Source: Streptococcus sanguinis (GTDB lineage Bacteria; Bacillota; Bacilli; Lactobacillales; Streptococcaceae). Taken from it: 64,000 bases of DNA. Under the pieces are notes generated by a model. That model searched no databases. It was not told the DNA's origin and worked only from the letters and a program-made list of their open reading frames with translations. The translations under genes were made by a program, and so were the position numbers. This document shows, piece by piece, positions 27,392 to 36,713 of this stretch (within the stretch, counting starts at the first letter, position 1; each line of letters opens with the position of its first letter). The stretch covers positions 2,292,501-2,356,500 of the forward strand of contig NZ_CP054570.1 in NCBI RefSeq assembly GCF_013343115.1, in the 5' to 3' direction.

Positions 27392-27930
27392 ATCACATTA
27401 CAAAATTTGCAGAGAGTTTTATGAAACTCTTCCAATTAGGTGGAGAAACCTTTATTAGCTGGATGACAAATATTGTACCGCTTGTCTTAATGCTATTGAT
27501 TGCAATGAATACCCTTATCGCTTTCTTGGGAGAAGAAAAGGTCAATTCCTTGGCTAAGATTTCTGCCAAAAATCCTGTTAGCCGTTATATGATTTTACCT
27601 TTCATTTCAGCCTTTATGCTGGGGAATCCGATGGCGATCAGTATGGGACGCTTCTTGCCAGAATATTATAAACCTAGTTTTGTAGCAGCTCAGATGCAGT
27701 TCTGCCATACTTCAAATGGTGTATTCCCACATATCAATCCTGGGGAATTGTTTGTATGGATGGGAATTGCGACAGGAATTCAAACTTTAGGTTTGAGTCA
27801 GATGGACTTGGCAATCCGTTACATGCTTGTAGGAATTATCATGAACTTTGTTGGTGGATGGGTAACAGATTTTACGACTGCCTATGTTGCAAAACAGCAA
27901 GGTGTTACCTTGAGTAAAACATTTGATTGA
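27388..27930 (+). CDS. srlA: PTS sorbitol transporter subunit EIIC2
   Basis: This 180-residue membrane protein has four or five spans and family segments [40 protein letters not shown] and [21 protein letters not shown]. In the glucitol PTS the membrane domain is split over SrlA and SrlE, which together form the channel. AAAGGAG lies upstream within srlM. Its end is close to srlE. Confidence 0.94.
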   Translation: MNHITKFAESFMKLFQLGGETFISWMTNIVPLVLMLLIAMNTLIAFLGEEKVNSLAKISAKNPVSRYMILPFISAFMLGNPMAISMGRFLPEYYKPSFVAAQMQFCHTSNGVFPHINPGELFVWMGIATGIQTLGLSQMDLAIRYMLVGIIMNFVGGWVTDFTTAYVAKQQGVTLSKTFD

Positions 27931-27946
27931 TAGAAAGAGTGAAATT

Positions 27947-28927
27947 ATGTCATATAAGAGTATAAAAGTTGTTAAAGGAAATGGTGGTTTTGGAGGCCCT
28001 TTGGTCATTACACCTAGTGAGGCTAAGCATAAATTTATCTATATCACTGGCGGCGGAGAAAAGCCAGATATTGTAGATAAAATTGCTGATTTGACTGGTA
28101 TGGAAGCTGTTAACGGATTTAAAACTTCTATCCCTGATGAGGAAATTGCTTTAGCAATCGTGGATTGCGGCGGTACTCTTCGCTGCGGTATTTATCCTAA
28201 AAAGGGGATCCCTACAATCAATATTGTCGCTACAGGGAAAAGTGGCCCTCTAGCACAATATATCACCGAGGAAATCTATGTGTCAGCAGTTGGCCTTAAT
28301 CAAATTTCTGCTGCTAATGAAAACGAAAAAGCGACAACTGTGGTAACAGAAAAGCCAACTTATGATACTAGTAAAAAAATTACAGAGCAAAAAGCTGAAA
28401 CAAGTATTGTAGCAAGAATTGGGATGGGCGCTGGGAAGGTCGTTGCGACTTTCAACCAGGCTGCTCGTGAAGCCATCCAAACAATGCTCAACACAATCAT
28501 TCCTTTCATGGCCTTTGTTTCCTTGCTGATTGGGGTTATTCAAGGTTCAGGTGTTGGAAATTGGCTGGCAAAATTAATGGTTCCCCTAGCGGGGAACATC
28601 TGGGGACTCATTTTGATTGGCTTTATCTGTTCCTTGCCATTCCTATCTCCTTTGTTAGGCCCCGGAGCTGTTATCAGTCAGATTATCGGAACCTTAATTG
28701 GAGTCGAAATCGGAAAAGGGAATATTCCGCCCCAAATGGCTCTGCCAGCTATATTTGCTATCAACACTCAAAACGGTTGTGATTTCATTCCTGTAGCACT
28801 CGGTCTATCTGAAGCCAAGTCTGAAACAGTTGAGGTTGGTGTCCCTTCTGTGCTTTATTCACGCTTTCTCAATGGTGTTCCGCGGGTGCTAGTAGCTTGG
28901 ATAGCTAGTATTGGTCTTTATCAATAG
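27947..28927 (+). CDS. srlE: PTS sorbitol transporter subunit EIIBC
   Basis: Of 326 residues, the N-terminal EIIB domain (1-115) has the phosphorylated cysteine in [16 protein letters not shown] (about 68-76), then a linker and the membrane EIIC1 half (about 165-326; [55 protein letters not shown]). The start is ATG 27947; the in-frame TTG at 27923 would overlap srlA. The end is followed by a 98-base gap with a hairpin before srlB. Confidence 0.93.
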   Translation: MSYKSIKVVKGNGGFGGPLVITPSEAKHKFIYITGGGEKPDIVDKIADLTGMEAVNGFKTSIPDEEIALAIVDCGGTLRCGIYPKKGIPTINIVATGKSGPLAQYITEEIYVSAVGLNQISAANENEKATTVVTEKPTYDTSKKITEQKAETSIVARIGMGAGKVVATFNQAAREAIQTMLNTIIPFMAFVSLLIGVIQGSGVGNWLAKLMVPLAGNIWGLILIGFICSLPFLSPLLGPGAVISQIIGTLIGVEIGKGNIPPQMALPAIFAINTQNGCDFIPVALGLSEAKSETVEVGVPSVLYSRFLNGVPRVLVAWIASIGLYQ

Positions 28928-28965
28928 ACCTTTGATAGATGCACGTAAACAGAGCAACTATTATG

Positions 28966-28993
28966 TTAAACTTATCTATAAGCATAAGTTTAA
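28966..28993 (+). repeat. Intercistronic inverted repeat between srlE and srlB
   Basis: TTAAACTTAT and ATAAGTTTAA form perfect 10-base arms around an 8-base loop. There is no T tract, so mRNA stabilisation or processing is more likely than termination. Confidence 0.6.
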
Positions 28994-29025
28994 GACAAAT
29001 TAGAGAAAGGATAAATAGGAATTAG

Positions 29026-29406
29026 ATGAAGAAAATTTTTGAAGCTAAAGTAATTCAAGTGGGGCCTGAAGCTCAGAATATGATTCAAGATGCCAATATG
29101 CTCATTTTATTTGGAGAAGAAGCACCGGAAGATTTAGCAGAGTATTGTTTTAAGATTGATAACAAAAATCTGCTAGGTTCAATACTAGAAGGCGGCAAGC
29201 TGGTGGTAGATAATCAGGAATATTCGATTAGTTCCGTGGGAAATGTAGTAGAAAAAAATTTAACTGGACTGGGCCATATCACGATTTCTTTTGATGGTTC
29301 AAAAGAGGGGAGCCTTCCTGGTACACTCCATGTCGCAGCAGACCAAGCAGTAGTAATTGAAAAAGGCTCTACCATTCAGATTTTTGAAGTAGCTCAATTA
29401 GGATAA
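29026..29406 (+). CDS. srlB: PTS sorbitol transporter subunit EIIA
   Basis: The 126-residue protein is a whole glucitol-type EIIA, which passes phosphate from HPr to the EIIB domain of SrlE. It shows MLILFGEEAPEDLAEYCF and the conserved GLGHITISFDG and SLPGTLHV segments. The start is ATG 29026, with AGGA upstream. It is the last gene of the operon, and its terminator is at 29457-29482. Confidence 0.93.
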   Translation: MKKIFEAKVIQVGPEAQNMIQDANMLILFGEEAPEDLAEYCFKIDNKNLLGSILEGGKLVVDNQEYSISSVGNVVEKNLTGLGHITISFDGSKEGSLPGTLHVAADQAVVIEKGSTIQIFEVAQLG

Positions 29407-29456
29407 AATATCTAAATAAGAATACTAGAAAAATAAGAGTCTAAAAACTTGATTCA

Positions 29457-29482
29457 GAGCCTGGGCAAAAGTCCAGGCTTTT
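29457..29482 (+). terminator. Terminator of the srl operon
   Basis: AGCCTGG pairs with CCAGGCT and is followed by a short T run. Confidence 0.8.
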
Positions 29483-29572
29483 GGGTCTAAATTAGAAAAA
29501 ATAGATGACGCAGTGGTTGATTGGCATCTTCCTTCGCTTTTTAAGCCCCAAAGATTGCCTGATCAACTGTGC

Positions 29573-29623
29573 GGGGGTGGGAAGACGAACTTTTTAACTT
29601 GTTTGAAGTTCTTTCCCACTCCC
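29573..29623. repeat. Long imperfect palindrome, streptococcal intergenic type
   Basis: An outer stem of 11 bp (29573-29583 with 29613-29623, one G-T) and an inner stem GAACTT/AAGTTC (29587-29592 with 29606-29611) are separated by a small internal loop. The boxes GGGGGTGGGAAGACGAA and TTTCCCACTCCC resemble a palindrome I recall as common between streptococcal genes; the family name is not known to me. Confidence 0.65.
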
Positions 29624-29626
29624 TTT

Positions 29627-29655
29627 TTGAGTGGAAGAATAATTTATGTTATAAT
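29627..29655 (+). promoter_or_regulatory. Promoter of the two-lobe membrane protein cluster
   Basis: TTGAGT (29627-29632) and TATAAT (29650-29655) are separated by 17 bases, about 70 bases before the first cluster gene. Confidence 0.75.
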
Positions 29656-29728
29656 ATTGTAAAATTTGTCATTATTTTTCAATGTTTTCGCAATATGACA
29701 AATCAATAAAATTTATAAGGAGAAAACC

Positions 29729-30586
29729 ATGTCAGATAAAGATGGACAAGGTCAAGTGCAAGGGGCTTGGCAAGAAAATCAACCTAGCCAGCCAATGCAA
29801 GGGAATTTCCAGCAGATTCAGCCGCAAGGATTGCCTGATAAGAAGGGCAATATCGGAAAAGTCATAGGACTTTCAATTTTTGCTCTCATAATTGGTCTTT
29901 TGATTGGCAGCAGTTCAGCTTATTTTATCGGCAAGCAGGCGCAGACAAATAAGGATATACAAAGGATTAAGCGTCTGAGTAAGGCTCAGGAAGAAGCCAA
30001 AGACAAGAGTGACAGCTTTACTACAGATGGGCAGTCGGTTCAGTTTAATTGGACATTGAAAGACTTGGGACGGTTGAGCTATACAAATGATGAAGGATTA
30101 GGTCTGACGGCTGATCAAATCGTTGAAACTTATGGCTTGGCTAGTTCAGCAGAATATGATCGTAATCGCCTGTTACTCCGATGGGGCCCTTCTGTCAGGG
30201 ATAAGGAGCAAAATATTTCTTTTCAATTTGATAAAGTTGACCAGAACTACTATCTGAGACAAGTGGTAGTTGGAGATTCTTTTAAAGAATATAGAAAAGG
30301 GAAGGAAACGACAGATTGGAGCGTATTATCTCCCAAAGACCTTGAACGTTTGAAAGAAGGAGACAAGGAAACGGGTGAAGGAGGGACAGCCTTATCGGAA
30401 GTTCTGAAGAAGCATCCTGTTCCGTCAGAAATTGTCATTACCACCGAGCGTGATGTGGATAATAAGATTATCTCCAACCGTCTGATTGCTGAGGTGACTT
30501 ATAAAACAGAAGATGGTTATGAATACCTATTGTTTGTAGGCCAGCCAGATGGAAATTTCTTATATATAAAGTCAGAGGAAATGTAA
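29729..30586 (+). CDS. Two-lobe membrane protein, cluster member 1 (Gln-rich tail)
   Basis: This 285-residue protein has AAGGAG upstream. Its Gln/Pro/Gly-rich N-terminal tail (1-40) is predicted cytoplasmic because KK precedes one membrane helix (about 44-67, IGKVIGLSIFALIIGLLIG). A charged stalk (70-100) leads to an extracellular region of two similar lobes: FNWTLKDL...LTADQIVETYGLASS (about 106-140) and ALSEVLKKHPVPSEI (about 221-235), each followed by beta-strand-like residues. Repeated helix-Gly-Pro-strand units of this kind occur in BLIP and BamE folds; that fold is inferred. Function is unknown. It starts a run of seven such genes. Confidence 0.85.
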   Translation: MSDKDGQGQVQGAWQENQPSQPMQGNFQQIQPQGLPDKKGNIGKVIGLSIFALIIGLLIGSSSAYFIGKQAQTNKDIQRIKRLSKAQEEAKDKSDSFTTDGQSVQFNWTLKDLGRLSYTNDEGLGLTADQIVETYGLASSAEYDRNRLLLRWGPSVRDKEQNISFQFDKVDQNYYLRQVVVGDSFKEYRKGKETTDWSVLSPKDLERLKEGDKETGEGGTALSEVLKKHPVPSEIVITTERDVDNKIISNRLIAEVTYKTEDGYEYLLFVGQPDGNFLYIKSEEM

Positions 30587-30695
30587 GTTTTTAGTTATTT
30601 AGTTTATCTTTTGTGACTGACTGCTTTCAAAGCATTTCGTTATTAAAAGAGAACTGATAAGACTATTGGAAATAAACAAGAAAGAGGAAAGAAGA

Positions 30696-31601
30696 TTGAC
30701 AGAACAGCAAACACAGCATTCTTTTGAGCCTTCAAAGAATGCTCAGTCGCAAGAGGGATTCCCGCATCATTTTCAACCTCAGCAGGGCCATGTTTCAAGT
30801 CCGCAGGGACCAACTCCGCCTTTGACCAAGAATAAATCTTGGAAAGGAATCCTGATAGGCGGAGCCTTGCTCTCTCTTGGTCTTGGACTAATCGGAGGGG
30901 GAGTATGGGGATATAGCATGGGAGTAGCGGAGGTCATCAGAGGAGAATATCCTGTCCTTCATCCTTTGGCAGATGCTGGAGAATCAAAGAGAGATCAATC
31001 AGATCAGTACATTGACCCTGATACTACTGAGTTCAAGTGGGACATTGATAGTTTGTCAGAGTTACGGTTCAATACTATTCAGACAGATACGAATGGTACT
31101 TCTGTGGAAGATATTCTTGATAAATATGGCAAGGCTTTAAAAGAAGAAATCTCTCGTGACAGCCTTGATTTAGAGTGGGGAACGCTTCAAGATTCTGATG
31201 ATGAGGAGGACTGGCCAGTTTATTATACAGATCAAACCGCTTCTCTGGCTTTTGAGAAGAAAAAAGATGGTTTCTATCTGAATAGCCTTCATATCTATAA
31301 TATTCGCTTTGAAGGAAGCAAACATAATGCTGAGGACGAAGCGATGGCGGCTGATTACTTTGAAAAATTGAAAAAAGGCGATGCAAAGACTGGTAAGGAT
31401 GGCATTTCCTATAAGGAAGTTTTTAAGGAATATGGCAGTCCGAGGAGTATCTATATTCGTGTAGATGAAGATTTCAGTGAGGATACTAGTCAAACCATTA
31501 TGGAGGTGGCTTATGACGCTCCTAATGATGGTACTTATAGGTTGTTCTTCGTTCAGCAGGAGGACGGAAACTATCTTTTGTCCACTACTGCCAATAAATA
31601 A
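30696..31601 (+). CDS. Two-lobe membrane protein, cluster member 2 (Gln/Pro-rich tail)
   Basis: The start is TTG 30696, because AGAGGAAAG is 6-8 bases upstream and the resulting N-terminus (TEQQTQHSFEPS) parallels that of members 1 and 3; an in-frame TTG at 30666 lacks a site. Of 301 residues, the tail (1-48) is Gln/Pro/His-rich, the Gly-rich membrane helix spans about 51-74, and the external part has FKWDIDSLSEL...TSVEDILDKYGKA and ISYKEVFKEYGSPRSIYI. The tail of lobe 1 is acidic (DSDDEED). Function is unknown. Confidence 0.83.
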   Translation: MTEQQTQHSFEPSKNAQSQEGFPHHFQPQQGHVSSPQGPTPPLTKNKSWKGILIGGALLSLGLGLIGGGVWGYSMGVAEVIRGEYPVLHPLADAGESKRDQSDQYIDPDTTEFKWDIDSLSELRFNTIQTDTNGTSVEDILDKYGKALKEEISRDSLDLEWGTLQDSDDEEDWPVYYTDQTASLAFEKKKDGFYLNSLHIYNIRFEGSKHNAEDEAMAADYFEKLKKGDAKTGKDGISYKEVFKEYGSPRSIYIRVDEDFSEDTSQTIMEVAYDAPNDGTYRLFFVQQEDGNYLLSTTANK

Positions 31602-31631
31602 AATAGAACTCAAATAATAAAAGGAGAAACG

Positions 31632-32645
31632 ATGTCAGAACAAAATAAACCGCAGGAACAATCTTTAGAAGGATTAGCTCCGTATCCACAGCAAGTCCAG
31701 TCATCAGACTCAGGACAATTTGTAGCTAACTCAACAGAGGGGCAGCCTTTCCCAACAGAAGGAGACAGTCCTGAAATGATGAATCCTAATCAAGATTTTG
31801 GTGTTCAGCAACCCATTTTTGAAGCTCCTCAGCAGCAGATGCCTCAGCAGGATAATTGGGGAAATCCTGCTTTTCAAGAAGCAATTCCTCAGGGATTTAA
31901 TCCAGCTGGTCAGAACTTTGCCGGACCACAGCAAGCTGCAAACTTCGCTGCCCAGCCAAGTCCAGAGCCAAAGAAAAATAGTACGGGCAAGCTGATAGGA
32001 TTTTTAGGAATAGGTTTGGCAGCGGGACTATTGCTAGGAGGTCTTGGCGGCTATTTCCTAAATGATTTTATGGGTGGGGGAAGTGTGCCAAGTCTGTCTC
32101 GAAAGGGACATCAAAGCGATGTTGCTTCTTTTGTGGCTCCGTCAAAAGAGGATGTGTATGAGTGGGAAGTGAAAGACTTTGAAAAGCTGAGCATTGTTAG
32201 TGCGGATGATGAAGGATTGACCCCTGAACAAGTAGTCAAAGATTTTGGCTTGGCCAGCAGTGTGACGTTTCAGGAAGAAGGGCTCTCATTGTCTTGGTTA
32301 CCTGACTCTAGTTATACCACTCTGACCTTTATGAAACACGAGGATGGTAGCTACCATCTTCAGGGTATGAGTATTATGCCCGGCAGTGACAGCTATAATA
32401 AAAAGGTATCTAGCCAGATTACAGAGAGCTTAAAGACGGGTGATGCGGAAACAGGCGAGGGCGGTTCTTCCTTTAAAGAAGTAATCAAGGAATACCCAGA
32501 ATATCAACATATCTCAGTTTATGGGGATGGTGAATCAGAGCCGAAGATGCTTGTAAACTATGAAACCTCTTCAAATAAGGAGATAACTTTGACTTTTATC
32601 CGTCAGGAAAACGGACAGTATCTATTGAGTAATCTTTCTAAATAG
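31632..32645 (+). CDS. Two-lobe membrane protein, cluster member 3 (long Gln/Pro-rich tail)
   Basis: AAAAGGAG precedes ATG 31632, 30 bases after member 2. The 337 residues have the longest Gln/Pro/Asn-rich cytoplasmic tail of the three (1-115, containing QQPIFEAPQQQMPQQDNWG), a Gly-rich helix (about 121-144, LIGFLGIGLAAGLLLGGLGG), and lobes with LTPEQVVKDFGLASSV and SSFKEVIKEYPEYQHISV. TGDAETGEGG before lobe 2 matches ETGEGG in member 1, so members 1 and 3 are closest. It probably forms one transcript with members 1 and 2. Confidence 0.85.
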   Translation: MSEQNKPQEQSLEGLAPYPQQVQSSDSGQFVANSTEGQPFPTEGDSPEMMNPNQDFGVQQPIFEAPQQQMPQQDNWGNPAFQEAIPQGFNPAGQNFAGPQQAANFAAQPSPEPKKNSTGKLIGFLGIGLAAGLLLGGLGGYFLNDFMGGGSVPSLSRKGHQSDVASFVAPSKEDVYEWEVKDFEKLSIVSADDEGLTPEQVVKDFGLASSVTFQEEGLSLSWLPDSSYTTLTFMKHEDGSYHLQGMSIMPGSDSYNKKVSSQITESLKTGDAETGEGGSSFKEVIKEYPEYQHISVYGDGESEPKMLVNYETSSNKEITLTFIRQENGQYLLSNLSK

Positions 32646-32658
32646 AATAAATGAATAG

Positions 32659-32760
32659 GGGTGCTTATCTCACAAGCTGGAAGCTCTGAACGGTACGCAA
32701 AAGATTAAAATAACCATTGATGCTAACAGCGGGAACATTTTGAACGAAAGAATTAAATAA
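32659..32760 (+). pseudogene. Remnant of a PepSY-domain gene (C-terminal piece)
   Basis: After an in-frame stop, the frame reads HKLEALNGTQKIKITIDA then NSGNILNERIK and a stop at 32758-32760. This is typical of the last two strands of a PepSY domain. No start codon or upstream part is present, so only a tail of about 30 codons survives. Confidence 0.65.
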
Positions 32761-32794
32761 TATCGTTGGTATATGGTTTGGAATTGCTTTGTTA

Positions 32795-32821
32795 GGCACG
32801 GACGAAAGTTCGTGTCTTTTT
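32795..32821 (+). terminator. Terminator after members 1-3
   Basis: A 9-bp stem (32795-32803 with 32808-32816, two G-T pairs) closed by a GAAA tetraloop is followed by five T. The following gap to 33154 holds a TATACT at 32859-32864 but no gene. Confidence 0.8.
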
Positions 32822-33153
32822 CCTTGTAGATTTAGAGCTAAACCTGTTCAAAATATGATATACTGGAACAAGACTGTCTTAGCGAAACATTGCCTTTTCA
32901 AAGTGTTTAGAGGAAGGGTGAACTGAGAAGTTAAAAGGACTATTCATCAAAGTCTCACATTAGTTATTTTTGTTGTAAAATATTTTAAATAGTAAATGAT
33001 GTTTTAAAAAAGTTATTGATACAGATATGGTATTTCTAGCTTATTGAAGAAAGAGAAGCTAGCGACTGTCTGTTAGAGCAGATCTATCAAAATAAATAAC
33101 AAATGCTATCTTACTAATGCTGATTAGTTTAAAAAATATGATTGGGAGAATAT

Positions 33154-34461
33154 ATGGAAAAAAGAAATCTGGAAGCCTTAAGACGGGAACATAAATCAAA
33201 ATTTAACAAGGTTCAGCCTAAAAGAAGTGGCATCAAACATTCTGTATCACAATCCAAAAAATCTGAAGAAGAGAAATCTCAGGTTTTGGCTCAATCTCAA
33301 ATGATTGAGAAAAAAGTAGTAGAAAAAATAGAAAACATTGAGTTCAATGAATCCTCTTCTAATCCAGTAATTAATGTAAGCGACAAAGATAGTAGGGCTC
33401 AGTTAAGCTATCAGGATGTTTCAGAGACTCCAGACGGCTTGAGAACTGAAACAGAGATTAAACGAGTTTCAACGGCTGAGTCAGATGACTTCTTACACCT
33501 GAGGGAGAGAGAGTTATCTCGCCTTATTTTTGCTTTAGAATCCTTGAAATCTAAGAAGAAAGAATCACTCTATTTTAAGGATGAAACTAATCGTCCAGAC
33601 TCAGAACTTGTATCTGAAGCAGAAGAGTATGAGCTTCGTCCGAGATTTAGTGCTGAGGAGCTCGCTAAAAAAGAAGAGAATGAGGCTTTTTGGAAGGAAA
33701 ATTCGGAGTCTTCATCTGATAGTTCTATGGGTTGGAAACTTATGTGGGCGTTTTTCATGTTACTCATAGGACTAGGAGCTGCAGGGCTAGTTTCCAATCC
33801 AAGTTCTAAAACAAACAATATTTATAATGATTCTTTTGATATTTATCAGGGGGGAACGTCATCTAACAGCGAAAAGGATTTAACTTCTACTAATCGTTCA
33901 GAATTGATTGCTGGAGAAGAATATCAGTTCCATATCACTTATGATGATATCGCACTTTTGTTTGCGGATTTTAAAGGAACTGCCTCTCGTTTAACAGCAG
34001 ATGAAGTGGTTGCTAAGTTAGGAAAAGCGAAATCTGGGAGAGAACATAATTATGATAATCAAATAATAACACTGAATTTAGATTATCCTGATGCAGGATC
34101 AAATGCTTCGGTTTCAATTTCTTTTTCTAGTTACGGTAGTGTGGGAACGCCTAAATTAGATTCTCTGTTTAGTCATCATCTTAGCAGCAACAGTTTACCA
34201 AATCGAAATTCTCAATTAACTCGTCAAGATTTTTCTGGTATAGAGAAAGGGAAATCCTACCAAGAAGTTGTCGGTCAATTGGGATTGCCAGATAGTCTTT
34301 CTATCTATACAAATTACATATCTTCTAGCAAAGTGTCTATTAGTTACCAGTTATCTGATGGCCAAATAGTTCATCTTTCTTTTGAAATCTCTGATTCTCA
34401 AGATTATATATTAGAAAAAAGTCCTGACTTAGAGGATGGAGCAGGAGAAACAAACACTTAG
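33154..34461 (+). CDS. Two-lobe membrane protein, cluster member 4 (charged tail)
   Basis: The start is ATG 33154 after GGGAG; the in-frame TTG at 33142 overlaps that site. At 435 residues this is the largest member. Its cytoplasmic tail (1-194) is highly charged, begins EKRNLEALRREHKSKF (shared with members 5 and 6) and is likely helical with coiled-coil stretches. The membrane helix spans about 195-214 (WKLMWAFFMLLIGLGAAGL), then a Ser/Asn stalk and lobes with LTADEVVAKLGKAKSG and KSYQEVVGQLGLPDSLSI. Function is unknown. Confidence 0.85.
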   Translation: MEKRNLEALRREHKSKFNKVQPKRSGIKHSVSQSKKSEEEKSQVLAQSQMIEKKVVEKIENIEFNESSSNPVINVSDKDSRAQLSYQDVSETPDGLRTETEIKRVSTAESDDFLHLRERELSRLIFALESLKSKKKESLYFKDETNRPDSELVSEAEEYELRPRFSAEELAKKEENEAFWKENSESSSDSSMGWKLMWAFFMLLIGLGAAGLVSNPSSKTNNIYNDSFDIYQGGTSSNSEKDLTSTNRSELIAGEEYQFHITYDDIALLFADFKGTASRLTADEVVAKLGKAKSGREHNYDNQIITLNLDYPDAGSNASVSISFSSYGSVGTPKLDSLFSHHLSSNSLPNRNSQLTRQDFSGIEKGKSYQEVVGQLGLPDSLSIYTNYISSSKVSISYQLSDGQIVHLSFEISDSQDYILEKSPDLEDGAGETNT

Positions 34462-34532
34462 TGCTTGATGTAGAAGCTAATTTTGTTCAAGGTGCAAAAG
34501 CATAGAGTTTAAAAAATACAATAGGAGAATGG

Positions 34533-35516
34533 ATGAAAAAAAGAGATTTAGAGTCATTGAGACAACAGCACAAGGCTAAATTTACAGGAGGTAAATCGGC
34601 GTCAGCTAAAAAAGAGCAGCGACAACCTCAAAAAAGTCCTGATATTGATAAAACGAAAGAAGAATCACATCAGTTACCAACAGGAGAGAAGAAACTCGAA
34701 ACAAAAACTGATTGGAAGCAAGGGGAGTTTGTAGAGAAGAGGAGAAAAAATTTAAAGTGGGTCTGGACAAGCGGGTCAATTCTTTTAGTGATATTGGTGC
34801 TTATTCCTATTTTTCGATATGTTTCTTCAAATAAGGGAAGTCAGGAACGCAACACCTATCAATCTAGTTGGTCCTCTAGTAAGGAAAGTGAGAGTTACTC
34901 TTTTTCGGAAACATCATCTCGCTCATGGGAGGTTCCTGAGGATGAGACTTCTCAAGAAGCGACAGCTTATGTTGATAAGAAAGCAGCTAACTTCGCTTGG
35001 ACATTTGATGATATCTTAGCTCTTCAAGTCTATTCATCTGAACAGCAAGGAAGTGGACAAGACGCTCCAACTGCCGAAGAAATTATCGAACGGTTTGGGA
35101 AGGCAACTTCTGGAGGAGAAAGCAATAACGGTAGCGACGATACACTTTATCTTTTTTATAGTGAATCGAGTGGACAACAAACAGCTAGTCTTTTGTTCAA
35201 AAAAATTGACGGCAAGTACCGACTGAGCACAATTCGTGGTAACCAACTGAGCAGTTCGCTTTACTCAAGTGGCTCAGAAACGCTGACTGAAGCAGATTTC
35301 CAGGACTTGAAAGCAGACGAGTTTGGTCAAGGTGCCCACATTCAAGATGTGGTGTCGCGTTTTGGTTTGCCACAAGTTATCAACAAGTCTGTAGACTATA
35401 AAGACAGAACGATTGTCTATCTCAAATATAAGCTGACGAATAAAAGCTATCTTTACTTAGACTTTGCCTTATCAAAGACAGGGGATTATCGACTGACTCG
35501 GAAGTATGTTTATTGA
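34533..35516 (+). CDS. Two-lobe membrane protein, cluster member 5 (charged tail)
   Basis: TAGGAG lies upstream of ATG 34533. The 327 residues open with MKKRDLESLRQQHKAKF, then a Lys/Gln/Glu-rich cytoplasmic tail (to 75), a membrane helix (about 76-97, WVWTSGSILLVILVLIPIF), a Ser-rich stalk (98-150) and lobes with FAWTFDDIL...PTAEEIIERFGKATSG and AHIQDVVSRFGLPQVI. The Ser-rich stalk may be glycosylated or simply span the wall. It starts 71 bases after member 4 with no terminator between them. Confidence 0.85.
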   Translation: MKKRDLESLRQQHKAKFTGGKSASAKKEQRQPQKSPDIDKTKEESHQLPTGEKKLETKTDWKQGEFVEKRRKNLKWVWTSGSILLVILVLIPIFRYVSSNKGSQERNTYQSSWSSSKESESYSFSETSSRSWEVPEDETSQEATAYVDKKAANFAWTFDDILALQVYSSEQQGSGQDAPTAEEIIERFGKATSGGESNNGSDDTLYLFYSESSGQQTASLLFKKIDGKYRLSTIRGNQLSSSLYSSGSETLTEADFQDLKADEFGQGAHIQDVVSRFGLPQVINKSVDYKDRTIVYLKYKLTNKSYLYLDFALSKTGDYRLTRKYVY

Positions 35517-35593
35517 TAAGAAGATTTTTGTTCTACGGTTTAGGATTATTTGATTGAGGATAATATGATAGTTGGGGCATAAAGGAGAGAATG

Positions 35594-36484
35594 ATGGCAA
35601 GAAAAGATTGGGAGAGTCTGCGTCAGAAGCGTCAAACTAAATTTCAACAGGGTCAGAAGAGAGCAGGAAAAGTTCAAGGAGAACAGAAACTAGCTATTAC
35701 TGAAGCAGAGTACCAAGAATTTGCGAAGAATAGGGTGGAAAACAAGAGCTCTACTCAGGTCGAGAGAGACGGGAAAGGAATTCTTGGACGTAAGCTTGTT
35801 AATAAACAAGTGTTGTGGTCATCAGTAGGTTTCTTGTCCATCTTCTTGCTTTTATCAGTTCCTTATTTGGTAAAACAGCTTGAATATTTCTTATCCCCTC
35901 AGAGAGTATTGGATGAATATGTGGATGAAGGGAACAATCATTTTGACTGGACTTATGAGGATATTAGCCAGCTTCAACTACAGAAAAAAAGTGATGTTGA
36001 TGAGCGAAGCGGGTCTGGACTAACACCCAAGGATATTGTTAAGAAATTTGGTAAAGCGCAGTCAGGTAATCTAGCTCCTTTCCTGAATCAGACTGATGGG
36101 CGCATGAGTCTTTTCTATTCTCGAGAAGAACCGCGGCAGCGTTTGTCTTTCTACTTTGAAAAAATAAATAATGAATATCAGTTGTCAGGTATTTATTCTT
36201 ATAATCTTGCTAGTTCGCAGTATGCTCAAAGCCGAACGGATCTAAAAGAGGAAGATTTTGAACATCTTGTCCTTGGTAAAGAGTTTCAAAACGAAGATGG
36301 AACTAGCTATCAGGAAATTTTAGAGAAATTTGGTCTATCAAAATACATAGAAGTTGATTCCGGTGGCGAGAGTAGTCAAAAGCTGAATGTGTTGTATAAG
36401 TTGGAGAATGGGAAATATGTAAGTCTCTGGTTCACCGTTTCTCAGGCCGGTGACTATCTTCTTTACGAAAAACATATCACTTGA
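35594..36484 (+). CDS. Two-lobe membrane protein, cluster member 6 (charged tail)
   Basis: Two ATGs are adjacent (35591, 35594); the second is better spaced from GGAG (35584-35587). The 296 residues begin ARKDWESLRQKRQTKF, followed by a basic tail, a membrane helix (about 71-93, VLWSSVGFLSIFLLLSVPYLV) and lobes with FDWTYEDIS...LTPKDIVKKFGKAQSG and TSYQEILEKFGLSKYIEV. GKA(Q/T/K)SG after lobe-1 helix is a hallmark of members 4-7. Function is unknown. Confidence 0.84.
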   Translation: MARKDWESLRQKRQTKFQQGQKRAGKVQGEQKLAITEAEYQEFAKNRVENKSSTQVERDGKGILGRKLVNKQVLWSSVGFLSIFLLLSVPYLVKQLEYFLSPQRVLDEYVDEGNNHFDWTYEDISQLQLQKKSDVDERSGSGLTPKDIVKKFGKAQSGNLAPFLNQTDGRMSLFYSREEPRQRLSFYFEKINNEYQLSGIYSYNLASSQYAQSRTDLKEEDFEHLVLGKEFQNEDGTSYQEILEKFGLSKYIEVDSGGESSQKLNVLYKLENGKYVSLWFTVSQAGDYLLYEKHIT

Positions 36485-36713
36485 TGTTAGCTACCTTGAG
36501 AGCGAAAAGTATCGGTAGGCAATAATCGGAGACGCTTATGAGTATTCATTGCAGTGGAAAATTAAAAATATCCTCTATTGTGCGACCAAGGTTCATTTTA
36601 ATTGAATGGATAGTATTTGTCAGATTTTGAAAAAGTAGGCAGACGGTCTTCTTTGTTTTGAAAAAAATAATTGCTAGAAAAAATAGGAATTTGGTTTATT
36701 TAAGGAGAAGAGC

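Noticed and set aside
29407..29728. Gap after srlB examined for a gene
   Set aside because: It contains only the operon terminator, a long palindrome and the promoter of the next cluster; no frame has a start with a ribosome site.
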